From CAZBUB01 sp046546355 (lineage in GTDB: Bacteria; Desulfobacterota; Desulfovibrionia; Desulfovibrionales; Desulfothermaceae): DNA of 15,379 nucleotides. A program made the position numbers and the translations under genes. Shown here in pieces: positions 1 to 6,800 of this stretch. The notes beneath the pieces were generated by a model. The model saw only the letters and a program-made list of their open reading frames with translations. It was not told where the DNA came from and made no database searches. The stretch covers positions 1 to 15,379 of the forward strand of contig JBKGXZ010000036.1 in the NCBI GenBank assembly GCA_046546355.1, given 5' to 3'. Numbering within the stretch: the first letter of the stretch is position 1; each line of letters begins with the position of its first letter.

Positions 1-68
1 TGAGGTTTGCGATCAGGGAAGGGGGCCGCACTGTAGGCGCAGGCGTGGTCTCGGAAATACTGGAGTAG
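1..68 (+). CDS. tuf: Elongation factor Tu, C-terminal end only (upstream tuf copy)
   Basis: The last 21 complete codons of a gene that begins outside the window. The frame starts at base 3 (bases 1-2 finish a codon that fits Leu) and stops at TAG 66-68. The peptide ends GGRTVGAGVVSEILE, the signature C-terminus of bacterial EF-Tu domain III. EF-Tu is the GTPase that delivers aminoacyl-tRNA to the ribosomal A site. The stop lies 4 nt before the rpmG start, and the last codons contain the rpmG ribosome binding site, so the two genes are probably co-transcribed and translationally coupled. A second tuf begins at 15337, so this genome appears to carry two copies in direct orientation flanking the cluster. 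The rest of the protein cannot be seen, so identity of the two copies cannot be judged here. Confidence 0.95.
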   Translation, partial: RFAIREGGRTVGAGVVSEILE

Positions 69-72
69 GAGT

Positions 73-222
73 ATGCGGGTCAAGGTACAGATGCGTTGTG
101 AGCAGTGCAAGCGGAAGAACTATGCCACAACCAAGAATAAGAAGAACACCACTGGCAAGCTACAGCTGAAGAAGTATTGCTCCAGTTGCGGCACGCATGT
201 GGTGCACAAAGAAAGCAAGTAG
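73..222 (+). CDS. rpmG: 50S ribosomal protein L33, zinc-binding (four-cysteine) type
   Basis: A 49-residue basic protein of the large subunit, located near the E site. It starts MRVKVQMRCEQCKRKNY and has two CxxC pairs, C9/C12 and C36/C39, forming the zinc ribbon of the C+ class of L33. Many proteobacterial L33 proteins are C- and lack these cysteines. The length matches the family (about 49-55 residues). The ATG at 73 is preceded by GGAG at 62-65, seven bases upstream and inside the end of tuf; a second AGGAG abuts the start codon too closely to be useful. The position between tuf and tRNA-Trp/secE is the common arrangement for this gene. C+ L33 proteins are often candidates for zinc-responsive paralogue replacement, but no zinc-regulator site is visible here. 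Confidence 0.96.
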   Translation: MRVKVQMRCEQCKRKNYATTKNKKNTTGKLQLKKYCSSCGTHVVHKESK

Positions 223-280
223 CTCTTAGTGCTGCACTCCAAGCCCTAGCAGGCCCGGACTGTTTGCAACACCAAATCGC

Positions 281-357
281 AGGCCAGTAGCTCTAATCGG
301 CAGAGCATCGGACTCCAAATCCGAGGGCTGGGGGTTCGAATCCCTCCTGGCCTGCCA
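281..357 (+). tRNA. trnW: tRNA-Trp (anticodon CCA), CCA end encoded
   Basis: A complete cloverleaf can be drawn. Acceptor AGGCCAG 281-287 pairs with CTGGCCT 347-353. The D stem is GCTC 290-293 with GAGC 303-306. The anticodon stem is TCGGA 308-312 with TCCGA 320-324. The loop CTCCAAA (313-319) carries anticodon CCA at 315-317. A five-base variable loop occupies 325-329. The T stem 330-334/342-346 has one G-T pair around loop TTCGAAT. The discriminator base is G354, as expected for bacterial tRNA-Trp, and CCA 355-357 is encoded. The tRNA lies 58 nt after rpmG and only 13 nt before secE. It is probably cut out of the polycistronic transcript by RNase P and 3' processing enzymes, since no convincing tRNA promoter is seen at 223-280. 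Confidence 0.98.
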
Positions 358-370
358 AATAACACCATAT

Positions 371-613
371 ATGAATAAAAAAAAGAGCTCCAAGGAACAA
401 GTTCAGAGCAGCAACTGGCTGGTGTCCAAGGTACACCAGTTCAGGGATTTCTTTGAGGAATCCCGGGTGGAGATGAAAAAGGTGACCTACCCGGATCGGA
501 AACAGACCCTTGCTACCTTGGGCTCAGTTCTATTCCTGGTAACCTTGATCGCTGTGTTTCTGGGCCTGGTGGATGTAGCCCTGGCCAAAATTATTGAAGT
601 GATTCTGCCTTAA
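371..613 (+). CDS. secE: Preprotein translocase subunit SecE
   Basis: An 80-residue single-span SecE, the essential clamp around SecY in the SecYEG inner-membrane channel. Residues 1-20 are hydrophilic and Lys/Ser-rich. Residues 22-46 form the amphipathic cytoplasmic helix with the family motif EMKKVTYPDRKQT; the usual Trp of the KVTWP motif is Tyr40 here. Residues about 51-70 form the transmembrane helix, followed by a short tail. This is the short one-TM form, unlike the three-TM E. coli protein. The ATG at 371 has no purine-rich Shine-Dalgarno sequence (the 13 bases after the tRNA CCA end are AT/AC-rich), yet the N-terminus is normal for the family. An 8-base A run at 377-384 lies in codons 3-5. 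The gap to nusG is 2 nt. Confidence 0.96.
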   Translation: MNKKKSSKEQVQSSNWLVSKVHQFRDFFEESRVEMKKVTYPDRKQTLATLGSVLFLVTLIAVFLGLVDVALAKIIEVILP

Positions 614-615
614 GC

Positions 616-1176
616 ATGGAAATGGAAAACAACGAGAATTTGCCTAGAGCCAGGTGGTACATTATCCAGACCCTGTCCGGTTATGAGCAGCGAGTGGAGA
701 AATCTCTGCAGGAGATGATCCGTAAGGACAAGGTGGAAGGATTGATCCAAGAGGCCATTGTGCCCACTGAAAAAGTGGTGGAGATGGTCAAGGGGCAGAA
801 AAAAACCACGACCAGAAAGTTCTATCCTGGATATGTGCTGGTCAAGATGGTTTTGACCGACAAGTCATGGCATATAATCCAGAGCTTGCCACGGGTTACG
901 GGCTTTATAGGGGATAAGGAAAAGCCTGTTCCCTTGAGGGATGCCGAGGCAGAACAGCTCTTGCAGACCATTCAGGCCAGGAAGGAGCAGCCCAGACCGA
1001 AATTCAGCTTCCAACCCGGTGACAAAGTGCAGGTGGTTGATGGCCCATTTGCCAATTTTGATGCCTATGTGGAGGAAGTCAACCAGGACAAGGGCAAGCT
1101 GAAGGTCTCTGTCTCCATATTTGGCAGGAATACCCCGGTGGAACTTGATTTCGTGCAGGTCACCAAGAGTCAGTAG
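616..1176 (+). CDS. nusG: Transcription termination/antitermination factor NusG
   Basis: A 186-residue NusG that binds the RNA polymerase clamp and, through its KOW domain, couples to Rho or to ribosomal S10. The NGN domain spans about residues 12-120, with ARWYIIQTLSGYE near the start and YPGYVLVKM at 70-78. The KOW domain spans about 133-182, with GDKVQVVDGPFANFD and the conserved end VSIFGRNTPVELDFVQV. The length is typical (about 180 residues) and there is no extra inserted domain. The first ATG (616) lies 2 nt after the secE stop, and a second in-frame ATG follows at 622. Neither has a strong Shine-Dalgarno, so coupling to secE termination is likely. I keep the upstream start; the choice changes only two residues. 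The gene forms the usual secE-nusG pair. Confidence 0.97.
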   Translation: MEMENNENLPRARWYIIQTLSGYEQRVEKSLQEMIRKDKVEGLIQEAIVPTEKVVEMVKGQKKTTTRKFYPGYVLVKMVLTDKSWHIIQSLPRVTGFIGDKEKPVPLRDAEAEQLLQTIQARKEQPRPKFSFQPGDKVQVVDGPFANFDAYVEEVNQDKGKLKVSVSIFGRNTPVELDFVQVTKSQ

Positions 1177-1186
1177 ACCAGGAAGG

Positions 1187-1214
1187 TTGCGCATAGCTCA
1201 TTGAATCTTATAAA
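1187..1214 (+). promoter_or_regulatory. Weak candidate sigma70-type promoter upstream of rplK
   Basis: TTGCGC (1187-1192) and TATAAA (1209-1214) are separated by 16 nt in the 65-nt nusG-rplK gap. The -10 matches five of six consensus positions, but the -35 matches only its TTG. An L11-operon promoter sits at the same place in E. coli, which makes this plausible. No L1-binding translational operator could be recognised with confidence in this leader. Confidence 0.3.
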
Positions 1215-1241
1215 TCGCTTATCAACACAAGGTAGTCCGAG

Positions 1242-1667
1242 ATGGCCAAAAAAATACTTGCCAAGATCAAGCTGCAGATACCAGCAGGATCAGCCAACCC
1301 TTCACCTCCTGTAGGCCCGGCTCTTGGTCAGCACGGGGTGAACATCATGGAGTTTTGCAAGTCCTTCAATGCCCAGACCCAGGATCAAAAGGGCATGATA
1401 ATTCCTGTGGTTATCACGGTATATAAGGATCGTTCTTTTAGCTTCATAACCAAAACACCGCCTGCGTCCATACTCCTGAAGAAGGCAGCACAGCTGGATA
1501 AAGGCTCAACTGAGCCTAAGAGGGACACAGTCGGCAAGGTGAGCATGGAACAGGTCCAGGAGATTGCCAGGACCAAGCTTCCGGATCTGAATACCGATGA
1601 TATGGATGCGGCAGTGAACTCTGTATTAGGCACAGCCCGGAGCATGGGCATAGAAGTGGCAAAATAG
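1242..1667 (+). CDS. rplK: 50S ribosomal protein L11
   Basis: A 141-residue L11, the usual length. It binds the GTPase-associated region of 23S rRNA at the base of the stalk, where it affects EF-G and EF-Tu action and RelA activation. The N-terminal domain (about 1-70) includes the proline-rich thiostrepton-region motif PSPPVGPALGQHGVNIMEF at about 21-39. The C-terminal rRNA-binding domain is about 75-141, with TKTPPASILLKKAA and a GTARSMGIEV ending. The MAKK N-terminus resembles substrates of the methyltransferase PrmA. The ATG is preceded by AAGGT (1229-1233) at 8-nt spacing. rplA follows 13 nt after the stop. Six of eleven Ile codons are ATA, unusual for such a highly expressed gene by E. 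coli standards. Confidence 0.98.
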   Translation: MAKKILAKIKLQIPAGSANPSPPVGPALGQHGVNIMEFCKSFNAQTQDQKGMIIPVVITVYKDRSFSFITKTPPASILLKKAAQLDKGSTEPKRDTVGKVSMEQVQEIARTKLPDLNTDDMDAAVNSVLGTARSMGIEVAK

Positions 1668-1670
1668 TTT

Positions 1671-1674
1671 GGAG
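1671..1674 (+). promoter_or_regulatory. Ribosome binding site that sets the rplA start
   Basis: GGAG lies 6 nt before ATG 1681. The longest open frame could start at TTG 1669, but that codon precedes and overlaps this site and would add four residues (MEID) not expected in L1. The ATG start gives the family-typical MPKRGKKY N-terminus. Confidence 0.8.
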
Positions 1675-1680
1675 ATAGAC

Positions 1681-2385
1681 ATGCCAAAACGCGGAAAGAA
1701 ATACAGGCAGGTTAGCACCAAGATTGATCGCAATGCCAAGTACCCCTTGCAGGAAGGAGTCTCCCTGGCCTTATCCACTACCTACGCAGCATTTGACGAG
1801 ACTTTCGACGTTGCAGTCTGTCTGGGAGTGAATCCCAAGCACTCCGATCAGATGGTCAGAGGAGGAGTGACTCTGCCCCATGGATTGGGAAAGGATGTTC
1901 GGGTCATAGCCTTCTGCAAGGGAGAGAAGGAAGAGGAAGCCAGGCAAGCAGGCGCTGATGAGGTGGGAGCAGAAGATCTGGTGCAGCGCATTCAGCAAGG
2001 CTGGCTGGAATTCGACAAAGCGGTAGCCACTCCGGACATGATGTCCCAGGTGGGTAAAATAGGCAAGATCCTGGGGCCTAGAGGCATGATGCCCAATGCT
2101 AAGACTGGCACTGTGACATTTGACCTGCAGCAGGCTATCCAGGAGCTCAAGGCAGGCAAAGTAGAGTACAGGGTGGATAAGGCTGGCGTGATTCACGCAC
2201 CGGTAGGCAAGGTATCCTTTGGTGCCCAGAAGCTTATGGAAAATCTGCAGATGCTCCTGGACAGCCTGCACAAAGCCAAGCCTAGCACTGCTAAAGGTAC
2301 CTATTTTAAGTCCATGGCAGTCTCCACCACTATGGGTCCGGGTGTGAAGATAGACATTTCCTCCCTGCGCGGCATTATCGATTAA
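1681..2385 (+). CDS. rplA: 50S ribosomal protein L1
   Basis: A 234-residue L1, matching the family length of about 229-235. It forms the mobile L1 stalk near the E site, helps release deacylated tRNA, and in many bacteria represses its own operon by binding the rplK leader. It starts MPKRGKKYRQ. Domain I is formed by the two ends, and domain II lies in the middle. The conserved rRNA-binding loop is GPRGMMPNAKTGTVT, beginning at residue 132; Ala140 replaces the more usual Pro. The C-terminal part has the YRVDKAGVIHAPVGKVSF and MGPGVKID motifs. I chose ATG 1681 over the upstream TTG because of the Shine-Dalgarno at 1671-1674. A 98-nt gap with the L10 leader follows the stop. Confidence 0.97.
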   Translation: MPKRGKKYRQVSTKIDRNAKYPLQEGVSLALSTTYAAFDETFDVAVCLGVNPKHSDQMVRGGVTLPHGLGKDVRVIAFCKGEKEEEARQAGADEVGAEDLVQRIQQGWLEFDKAVATPDMMSQVGKIGKILGPRGMMPNAKTGTVTFDLQQAIQELKAGKVEYRVDKAGVIHAPVGKVSFGAQKLMENLQMLLDSLHKAKPSTAKGTYFKSMAVSTTMGPGVKIDISSLRGIID

Positions 2386-2405
2386 TCCCATCTTAAATAA
2401 GACTC

Positions 2406-2464
2406 GAGTCAAAGACAGCAGGTGGCCTGAGGCCTTAATTTCCTGCCGAGACAGGCTTTGGCTC
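2406..2464 (+). ncRNA. L10 (rplJ) autoregulatory leader element
   Basis: The 5' leader of rplJ folds as the conserved L10 leader. An outer stem pairs GAGTCAAAG (2406-2414) with CTTTGGCTC (2456-2464), nine pairs including one U-G. Internal loops carry AGACA on the left and GAGACA on the right, which look like kink-turn material. A middle stem pairs GCAGG (2418-2422) with CCTGC (2442-2446), and an inner hairpin is GGCC-TGA-GGCC (2424-2434). The known function of this element is binding of the L10-(L7/L12) complex, which represses translation of its own mRNA. It ends 8 nt before the rplJ Shine-Dalgarno. A covariance-model search (Rfam L10_leader) would be decisive. Confidence 0.88.
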
Positions 2465-2483
2465 ATGTACTCAGGAGGTAGAC

Positions 2484-3005
2484 GTGAATCGGGCAGAGAA
2501 AGCTGAAGTAATAGGCAAGCTGCATCAAGAGGTGAGCAGTGCCAGCATAGCCCTGGTCACAGATTTCAGGGGACTGAAAGTCGAGGAGATGGAAGAGCTG
2601 CGAGGCAAGCTGAAGGAGAGCAACGTCTCTTTCCAGGTGGTTAAGAATACCTTGGCCAGCCTTGCCCTGCAGGACAGCCCCCATGAGGTGATAAAAGATG
2701 ATTTCAGGGATTGCTGCGCCCTGGCACTGGGCTTTGACGACCCGGTAGTAGCTGCTAAAGTCCTGGCGGAATTCGCCAAGAAGAACAAGAAGTTCGAGCT
2801 GCGCTTCGGAAGCTACGAGGGACAGAAGCTAAGCGCCGAGGATATTGTCAGCCTTTCCCAGCTGCCAGGCAGGCAGGAGTTGCTGGCTCAGATGCTTCGG
2901 GCCTGCAATGCTGTGCCTACCAATTTTGTAGGCCTGTTTGCCAACTTGTTGCGTAATTTGCTGTATGCCCTGCAGGGAATACAGGACCAAAAATCCGAGA
3001 GCTAG
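2484..3005 (+). CDS. rplJ: 50S ribosomal protein L10
   Basis: A 173-residue L10, the stalk base protein. Its N-terminal domain binds 23S rRNA and its C-terminal helix holds the L7/L12 dimers. The N-terminus MNRAEKAEVIGKLHQE is typical, followed by VTDFRGLKVEEMEELR and VVKNTLASLAL. The last 30 or so residues form the hydrophobic helix that docks L7/L12 (FANLLRNLLYALQG). The start is GTG, with a near-perfect AGGAGGT (2473-2479) four bases upstream, which more than compensates for the weak start codon. The gene lies behind the L10 leader, so autoregulation by the L10-L7/L12 complex is expected. The gap to rplL is 33 nt. Confidence 0.97.
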   Translation: MNRAEKAEVIGKLHQEVSSASIALVTDFRGLKVEEMEELRGKLKESNVSFQVVKNTLASLALQDSPHEVIKDDFRDCCALALGFDDPVVAAKVLAEFAKKNKKFELRFGSYEGQKLSAEDIVSLSQLPGRQELLAQMLRACNAVPTNFVGLFANLLRNLLYALQGIQDQKSES

Positions 3006-3038
3006 CCAAAGCCAAAAGTACCTTTTAAGGAGGAAAAA

Positions 3039-3431
3039 ATGTCAGAAGTGACCAAAGAGCAGGTAATTGATTTTATTTCCAACATGACAGTTCTGGAGCT
3101 CTCCGAGTTTATAAAGGAGCTGGAGGAGAAGTTCGGCGTCTCAGCAGCCGCCCCTGTTGCTGCTGCTCCTGCAGCAGGTGGAGGGGCAGCTGAGGCCGGG
3201 GCTGCGGAAGAGGAGGAGCAGACCGAATTTAACGTGGTGCTCACAGGGGTTGGGGACAACAAGATTGCTGTCATCAAGGTCCTGAGAGCCCTCACAGGTC
3301 TGGGTCTTAAAGAGGCCAAGGCCCAGGTTGATGAGCTGCCTTCCACAGTCAAGGAAGGGGTGAGCAAAGAAGAGGCCCAGGATGCCAAGAAGCAGCTAGA
3401 AGAGGCTGGGGCAACAGTGGAAATGAAATAG
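3039..3431 (+). CDS. rplL: 50S ribosomal protein L7/L12
   Basis: A 130-residue acidic stalk protein, present in multiple copies per ribosome, that recruits EF-Tu, EF-G, IF2 and RF3. The N-terminal dimerisation domain is residues 1-33 (TVLELSEFIKELEEKFGV). The flexible hinge is about 34-62, rich in Ala, Pro and Gly and ending in a run of Glu. The C-terminal factor-binding domain is about 63-130, with the hallmark NKIAVIKVLRALTGLGLKEA and a VEMK ending. AAGGAGG (3027-3033) lies 5 nt before the ATG. This is the strongest translation signal in the window and fits the need for several L7/L12 copies per L10. A long hairpin begins 20 nt after the stop. Confidence 0.98.
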   Translation: MSEVTKEQVIDFISNMTVLELSEFIKELEEKFGVSAAAPVAAAPAAGGGAAEAGAAEEEEQTEFNVVLTGVGDNKIAVIKVLRALTGLGLKEAKAQVDELPSTVKEGVSKEEAQDAKKQLEEAGATVEMK

Positions 3432-3451
3432 GTTGCCGGCTAAGAAGGATT

Positions 3452-3493
3452 GCAAAGGCAACAGGGAGCTGCTCAGCGCCCTGTTGCCTTTGC
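3452..3493 (+). terminator. Perfect 15-bp hairpin after rplL: attenuator, processing site or 3' stabiliser
   Basis: GCAAAGGCAACAGGG (3452-3466) and its exact reverse complement (3479-3493) flank a 12-nt loop that can itself form three more pairs (GCT/AGC). The following sequence, TGCTTGAAAG, has no U tract, so it is not a canonical intrinsic terminator. In E. coli the rplL-rpoB gap holds a partial attenuator and an RNase III site that lower rpoBC expression relative to the ribosomal proteins. This hairpin is in the equivalent place. The structure is certain from the sequence; its function is inferred. Confidence 0.65.
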
Positions 3494-3726
3494 TGCTTGA
3501 AAGCCAGCTATTTGATAGAGGTTTACAGCAATGCTTAAATGCTTGCAATTCTCCTCTAAGACAAATTAATTTTTTGCCACCAGCATTAGATTTTTCCAGC
3601 AGTTGGTCCTAGCTAAACAGCAACGTTAGCGCAAGTTTCCTTGCGGTCGAATTTCTATGCGCCTTTCCAGGGTAAACATGTTCGCTCAGCTGTTTTCCTG
3701 CCAGATGTATATACACTTTCCATGAG

Positions 3727-3756
3727 TTGTTACCCTAGGCTCTTAACACATATATC
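3727..3756 (+). promoter_or_regulatory. Weak candidate promoter for rpoBC
   Basis: TTGTTA (3727-3732) is followed after 17-18 nt by ATATAT/TATATC (3750-3756). If real, it would give a leader of about 100 nt before rpoB, starting near the short palindrome ATCCCGTCGGGAT. The match is modest and the region is AT-rich, so chance matches are expected. rpoBC could equally be transcribed only by readthrough from upstream. Confidence 0.28.
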
Positions 3757-3777
3757 CCGTCGGGATCAAGGCTTACT

Positions 3778-3824
3778 AGAGCATTAATTTCTGCTTGGCC
3801 ACGAATTTTATAAATTTTTGCTCT
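3778..3824 (+). repeat. Imperfect inverted repeat in the rpoB leader
   Basis: The left arm AGAGCATTAATTT (3778-3790) and right arm AAATTTTTGCTCT (3812-3824) pair at 11 of 13 positions, with two T-T mismatches and a 21-nt loop. The right arm ends 29 nt before the rpoB Shine-Dalgarno. In RNA it would form a moderately stable AU-rich hairpin. No known leader family is recognised. Confidence 0.5.
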
Positions 3825-3864
3825 GTTATTTGATTTCCAAAAGGCACAATATCAAGGGGAAGAG

Positions 3865-6800
3865 ATGAAAGAACTGGTAAAAAAGTTCGGTAGAATCAGT
3901 GAAGTTCTGGAGATTAGCCATCTATTGAACCTTCAGCTTGATTCCTACAACAATCTGCTCCAGGCAGATACAGTTCCAGGCAGCCGTGAGAACAAGGGCC
4001 TGGAGGAGGCCTTTCGCTCTGTATTTCCCATAGAGGATTTCTACAAGACAGCAACCCTAGAATATGTGAGCTATGAAATAGGCGAGCCCAAGTTTGACCG
4101 TTTGGAGTGCTTGGCCAAGGGGCTCAGCTATGAGGCCCCGATCCGGCTCAAGGTCAGGCTCATCGTATATGATGTGGATGAAGAGACTGCCAACAGGACA
4201 GTTCGAGACATCAAGGAACAGGATATATATTTCGGCACCATCCCTTTGATGACGGAAAAAGCCACTTTTATTGTCAACGGTACTGAGCGGGTAGTAGTCA
4301 ATCAGCTGCAGCGCTCTCCTGGCATCCTTTTCGAGCATGATTCAGGCAGGACACATGTGAGCCGGAAAGTCCTCTACAGCGCCAGAATCATTCCCATGCG
4401 GGGTTCCTGGCTGGACTTCGACTTTGATCACAAGGACATACTCTATGTGCGCATAGACCGCAGGAGGAAGATGCCAGCCACCATCCTGCTTAAGGCTATG
4501 GGCCTGAGCAAGGAAGAGATCCTGCATTACTTCTACGATACTGAGGACTATATCCTAGAAGGGGACCATGTATACCGGGAGATAAAGCAAGAATTCTACC
4601 GCAGGGAAAATGCCTACCAGGATATTCAAGATGACCAGGGCCGGTTGCTGGCTCCAGGTGGCAAGGAAATCTCCAGGGGGCTCTGGAGGAAGCTGATCAG
4701 AAGCGGTGTGCAGCAGATCGAAGTTGAACCGTCCTCCCTGCTGCAGGAATTTGTGGCCCAGGATGTTCTGGACGAGGAAACTGGAGAGATTTTTGCCAGA
4801 CCCGGAGATCCGGTTACCCCGGAGCTGCTGGATCTGTTGCAGAAGCGTGGCACTCAGAGGATTTCTGTGCTGCATACCCAGGGTTACGAGGTCTCCACAG
4901 CCCTCCGGGATACTCTGGAGCTGGACAAGACAGAGGACACAGAGAGCGCGCAGATAGAGATATACCGCAGGCTGCGGCCCAGCTCACCTCCTACACCTGA
5001 GGTGGCTGTCAGCTTTTTCGAGAATATATTCCGCAACCCGGACTACTATGATTTGTCTTCAGTGGGTAGATATAAGCTGAATACCAGGCTGGGGCTGGAA
5101 TATCCCCTGGACCAGCGGACCCTGACCAATGAGGACATCTTGCTGACCATCAGCCAGCTGATCCAGCTCAAGGAGTCCCACGGCCCAGCGGATGATATAG
5201 ACCATTTAGGCAACCGCAGGGTCAGGCCTGTGGGGGAACTGGTGGAGAACCAGTACCGGATCGGCCTGGTGCGCATGGAGAATGCCATCAAGGAGAAGAT
5301 GACCCAGCAGGAAGTCTCCACCCTGATGCCCCACGACCTGATCAATCCTAAGCCTGTCACCGCAGTGGTCAAGGAGTTTTTCGGCACCTCCCAGCTTTCC
5401 CAATTTATGGACCAGACCAATCCCCTGTCAGAAGTGACCCACAAGCGCAGGCTCTCTGCCCTGGGACCTGGCGGGCTGACCAGAGAGCGGGCCGGGTTCG
5501 AGGTCAGGGACGTGCATCCTAGTCACTACGGCAGGATCTGCCCTATTGAGACCCCTGAAGGCCCTAACATCGGACTTATTGTCTCCTTGACCACCTATGC
5601 CCAGGTGAACAAGTTCGGGTTTATCGAGACCCCGTACAGGGTGGCCCAGTCAGGCAGAGTGAGCCAGGAGATCGTGTACAAAGATGCTTCCCAGGAGAAT
5701 AAAGAGATCATAGCCCAGGCCAACGCCTTGGTTGACGAAGAGGGCAGGTTCATCAAGGAGCAGGTGGCAGCCAGGGACAAGGGAGAGTTCGCCTTGGTGC
5801 CCAGGGAAGAAGTGACCATGATGGACATCGCTCCCAGTCAGATAGTCTCTGTGTCTGCAGCCTTGATACCCTTTCTGGAACACGACGACGCGAATCGGGC
5901 CCTGATGGGCTCCAATATGCAGAGGCAGGCGGTACCGCTGCTGCAGAGCGAGCCCCCTGTGGTAGGTACAGGCATGGAATCCCTGGTGGCCAGGGATTCA
6001 GGCAACTGCGTACTGGCAGAGGGCCAGGGTGTGGTGCACTATGTGGACTCCGAGAATATCGTGGTTTGCTACCAGGATCCGCAACTCTCCCCCAAAAGCG
6101 GGGGCACCAAGACCTATAATCTGCAGAAATACCACAAATCCAATCAGAACAGCTGCTTTGGCCAGGTGCCCAGGGTTTCCCAGATGCAGGAGGTACAAAA
6201 AGGGGAAGTCCTGGCTGACGGTCCTTCCACCAAGAACGGGGAACTGGCCCTGGGCAAGAACCTGATCGTGGCCTTCATGCCCTGGTGCGGCTACAACTTC
6301 GAGGACGCCATGCTGATTTCGGAGCGCTGCGTTAAGGATGACGTCTTCACTTCAGTGCACATAGAGGAATTCGATGTCATGGCCAGGGATACCAAGCTGG
6401 GACCTGAGGAGGTAACCCGGGATATCCCCAATGTCAGCGAGGAGCTGCTGCGAAATCTGGACGACAGCGGCATAATCCGCATCGGGGCCAAGATTAAGCC
6501 GGATGATATCCTGGTGGGCAAGATAACCCCCAAGGGTGAGACCCAGCTTACCCCGGAGGAGAGGCTGCTCAGAGCAATTTTCGGGGATAAGGCCAGGGAC
6601 GTGAAGAACACCTCCTTGAAGGTGCCGCCTGGTATAGAGGGCACTGTGCTGGATGTAAAGGTCTTCAACCGCCGCTCCACTGAAAAGGATGAGCGTACCA
6701 AGCAGATCGAGGAGGAGCAACTCCAAGAGCTGGACCGTAAGCAGCAGCTGCATATAAACGGCTTGAACTTGAATACCAGGCGCAGGCTCTGGGAGCTGGT

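Larger units (their letters stand above)
3494..3864 (+). other. AT-rich non-coding gap and leader upstream of rpoB
   Basis: Together with the hairpin before it, this makes the largest gap in the window (433 nt from rplL to rpoB). I see no credible gene: the longest ATG-started frame inside (3657-3725, 22 codons plus stop) has no ribosome binding site. It holds a small perfect hairpin (CGCAAG 3630-3635 with CTTGCG 3640-3645), an 8-bp palindrome AACATGTT (3675-3682), a 10-bp palindrome TGTATATACA (3706-3715), ATCCCGTCGGGAT (3754-3766), and an imperfect inverted repeat at 3778-3824. The region is clearly more AT-rich than the flanking genes, as expected for promoters and leaders. Confidence 0.7.

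Noticed and set aside
223..280. A separate promoter for tRNA-Trp
   Set aside because: The only -35-like box (TTGCAA, about 265-270) would place its -10 inside the tRNA; cotranscription and processing is simpler.
797..803. A run of A in nusG as a programmed frameshift site
   Set aside because: The frame continues normally to a full-length NusG, no alternative product or stimulatory structure is apparent, and the run simply encodes Lys codons.
1669..1680. TTG start for rplA, adding four residues
   Set aside because: It would place the start upstream of and overlapping the Shine-Dalgarno; ATG 1681 gives the normal L1 N-terminus.
3657..3725. A 22-codon frame starting ATG in the rplL-rpoB gap, a possible leader peptide
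   Set aside because: No Shine-Dalgarno precedes it, it is not next to an attenuator stem, and its composition is unremarkable.
3794..3825. A TGGCC...TTGC pattern suggesting a sigma54 promoter before rpoB
   Set aside because: The spacing between the GG and GC elements is far longer than the strict -24/-12 spacing.
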